The translations under genes were made by a program, and so were the position numbers. Under the pieces are notes generated by a model. The model saw only the letters and a program-made list of their open reading frames with translations, was not told where the DNA came from and did no database searches. Below, piece by piece: positions 4,551 to 5,037 of a DNA stretch of 5,037 bases. The stretch comes from QNFN01 sp964195335 (lineage in GTDB: Bacteria > Pseudomonadota > Gammaproteobacteria > QNFN01), in contig CAXMPC010000148.1 in assembly GCA_964195335.1 (NCBI GenBank), positions 1-5,037 on the forward strand, given 5' to 3'. Positions within the stretch are counted from its first letter, which is position 1, and the number at the start of each line of letters is the position of its first letter.

Positions 4551-4578
4551 TCCCGGTCCACGACAGCACCTCCAGACG

Positions 4579-5037
4579 ATGACCTCCGAATCGAGTTTCC
4601 CCCTGCTCAGCGCAATCGATATCCCGCGCGACCTGCGCGACCTGCCGGAATCAAAACTCCAGCAGGTTGCCGAGGAACTGCGCGGATTCCTGATCGAGAG
4701 CGTAGGCAAGACCGGCGGTCACCTAGCCTCGAGCCTCGGCACGGTCGAACTGACGATCGCGCTGCACTATGTTTACCAGACGCCCGAGGATCGCATCCTC
4801 TGGGACGTCGGCCACCAGGCCTACGGCCACAAGGTGTTGACCGGAAGGCGTAATCGAATGGAGACCCTGCGCAAGCGCGACGGGCTCTCCGGCTTCCTCA
4901 AGCGCGCCGAGAGCCCCTACGATGCCTTCGGCGCCGGCCATTCGAGTACCTCCATCAGTGCCGCGCTGGGCATGGCGGTGGCCGCGCAGAAACAGCAGAG
5001 CGGGCGCCGGATCGCGGCGGTGATCGGCGATGGCGCG
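4579..5037 (+). CDS. dxs: 1-deoxy-D-xylulose-5-phosphate synthase (Dxs), N-terminal part
   Basis: Thiamine-diphosphate-dependent enzyme that condenses pyruvate and glyceraldehyde 3-phosphate to DXP, the first step of the MEP isoprenoid pathway and a feed to thiamine and pyridoxal synthesis. Only the first 153 residues (of about 620) are present; the gene runs off the right edge. Recognisable blocks are GKTGGHLASSLGTVELTIAL (43-62) with catalytic-site H48, ILWDVGHQAYGHKVLTGRR (73-91) with H79, GLSGFLKRAESPYDAFGAGH (102-121), HSSTSISAALGMAVA (121-135), and GDGA (150-153), the start of the metal/ThDP-binding motif. The ATG at 4579 gives an N-terminus of normal length, but no clear Shine-Dalgarno precedes it. 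It normally follows ispA closely; here 413 bp of repeats intervene, so it may be expressed separately. Confidence 0.96.
   Translation, partial: MTSESSFPLLSAIDIPRDLRDLPESKLQQVAEELRGFLIESVGKTGGHLASSLGTVELTIALHYVYQTPEDRILWDVGHQAYGHKVLTGRRNRMETLRKRDGLSGFLKRAESPYDAFGAGHSSTSISAALGMAVAAQKQQSGRRIAAVIGDGA

Larger units (their letters stand above)
4166..4578. other. ispA-dxs intergenic region filled with repeats
   Basis: A 413-bp gap where many gammaproteobacteria have ispA and dxs nearly adjacent. From left to right it holds a short unique stretch (4166-4233) with an A/T tract at 4225-4233, repeat A1 (4234-4286), B1 (4306-4349), a terminator-like palindrome (4354-4408), A2 (4410-4463), B2 (4483-4526), and a unique dxs leader (4527-4578). 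Open frames across it on both strands translate the repeats and are not credible genes. No riboswitch-like or tRNA structure was recognised. Confidence 0.85.

Noticed and set aside
4527..4578. Thiamine (TPP) riboswitch in the dxs leader
   Set aside because: Dxs uses thiamine diphosphate, but the unique leader is only about 50 nt and I see no TPP-aptamer core sequences there or in the repeats.
4283..4853. Open frames on both strands through the ispA-dxs gap
   Set aside because: They translate the repeat copies (the peptide itself is internally duplicated) and the plus-strand one runs out of frame into dxs. Spurious.

Overview
This window looks like chromosomal DNA from a high-GC gammaproteobacterium. 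The genes use strongly G/C-ending codons. The gene set is parE, a CNP1-family gene, and an xseB-ispA-dxs cluster, which is a classic gammaproteobacterial arrangement. The repeats between ispA and dxs resemble dispersed REP-type elements I associate with purple-sulfur/Ectothiorhodospiraceae-like genomes. That lineage guess is inference only.

Layout. Positions 1-384 hold no convincing gene. This stretch is markedly AT-richer than the rest (about 45% GC over 1-300 and about 29% over 161-255). It carries two perfect DnaA-box consensus matches, two near matches, an IHF-like site and a GC-rich hairpin, so it may be a replication origin or another DnaA-binding locus. A leftward transcription unit follows: parE (385-2271, topoisomerase IV subunit B), preceded 32 bp upstream by a secreted CNP1-family protein gene (2304-2873). 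A 163-bp divergent intergenic region (2874-3036) has plausible promoters in both directions, each overlapping a short perfect palindrome. The rightward unit is xseB (3037-3276), ispA (3269-4165, overlapping xseB by 8 nt) and the start of dxs (4579 to the window edge).

The 413 bp between ispA and dxs contain no gene. They hold a duplicated composite repeat (A1-B1 and A2-B2, offset 176-177 bp) separated by a long palindrome ending in a T run that reads as an intrinsic terminator.

Functionally, Dxs makes 1-deoxy-D-xylulose 5-phosphate, the entry step of the MEP isoprenoid pathway, and IspA makes farnesyl diphosphate at its far end. XseB is the small subunit of exonuclease VII and is a customary neighbour, not a pathway partner. 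ParE works with ParC (not in the window) to decatenate daughter chromosomes. The protein-coding genes look ordinary and intact. The unusual material is in the non-coding stretches: the DnaA-box cluster at the left and the duplicated hairpin block between ispA and dxs. I found no convincing new multi-gene system.
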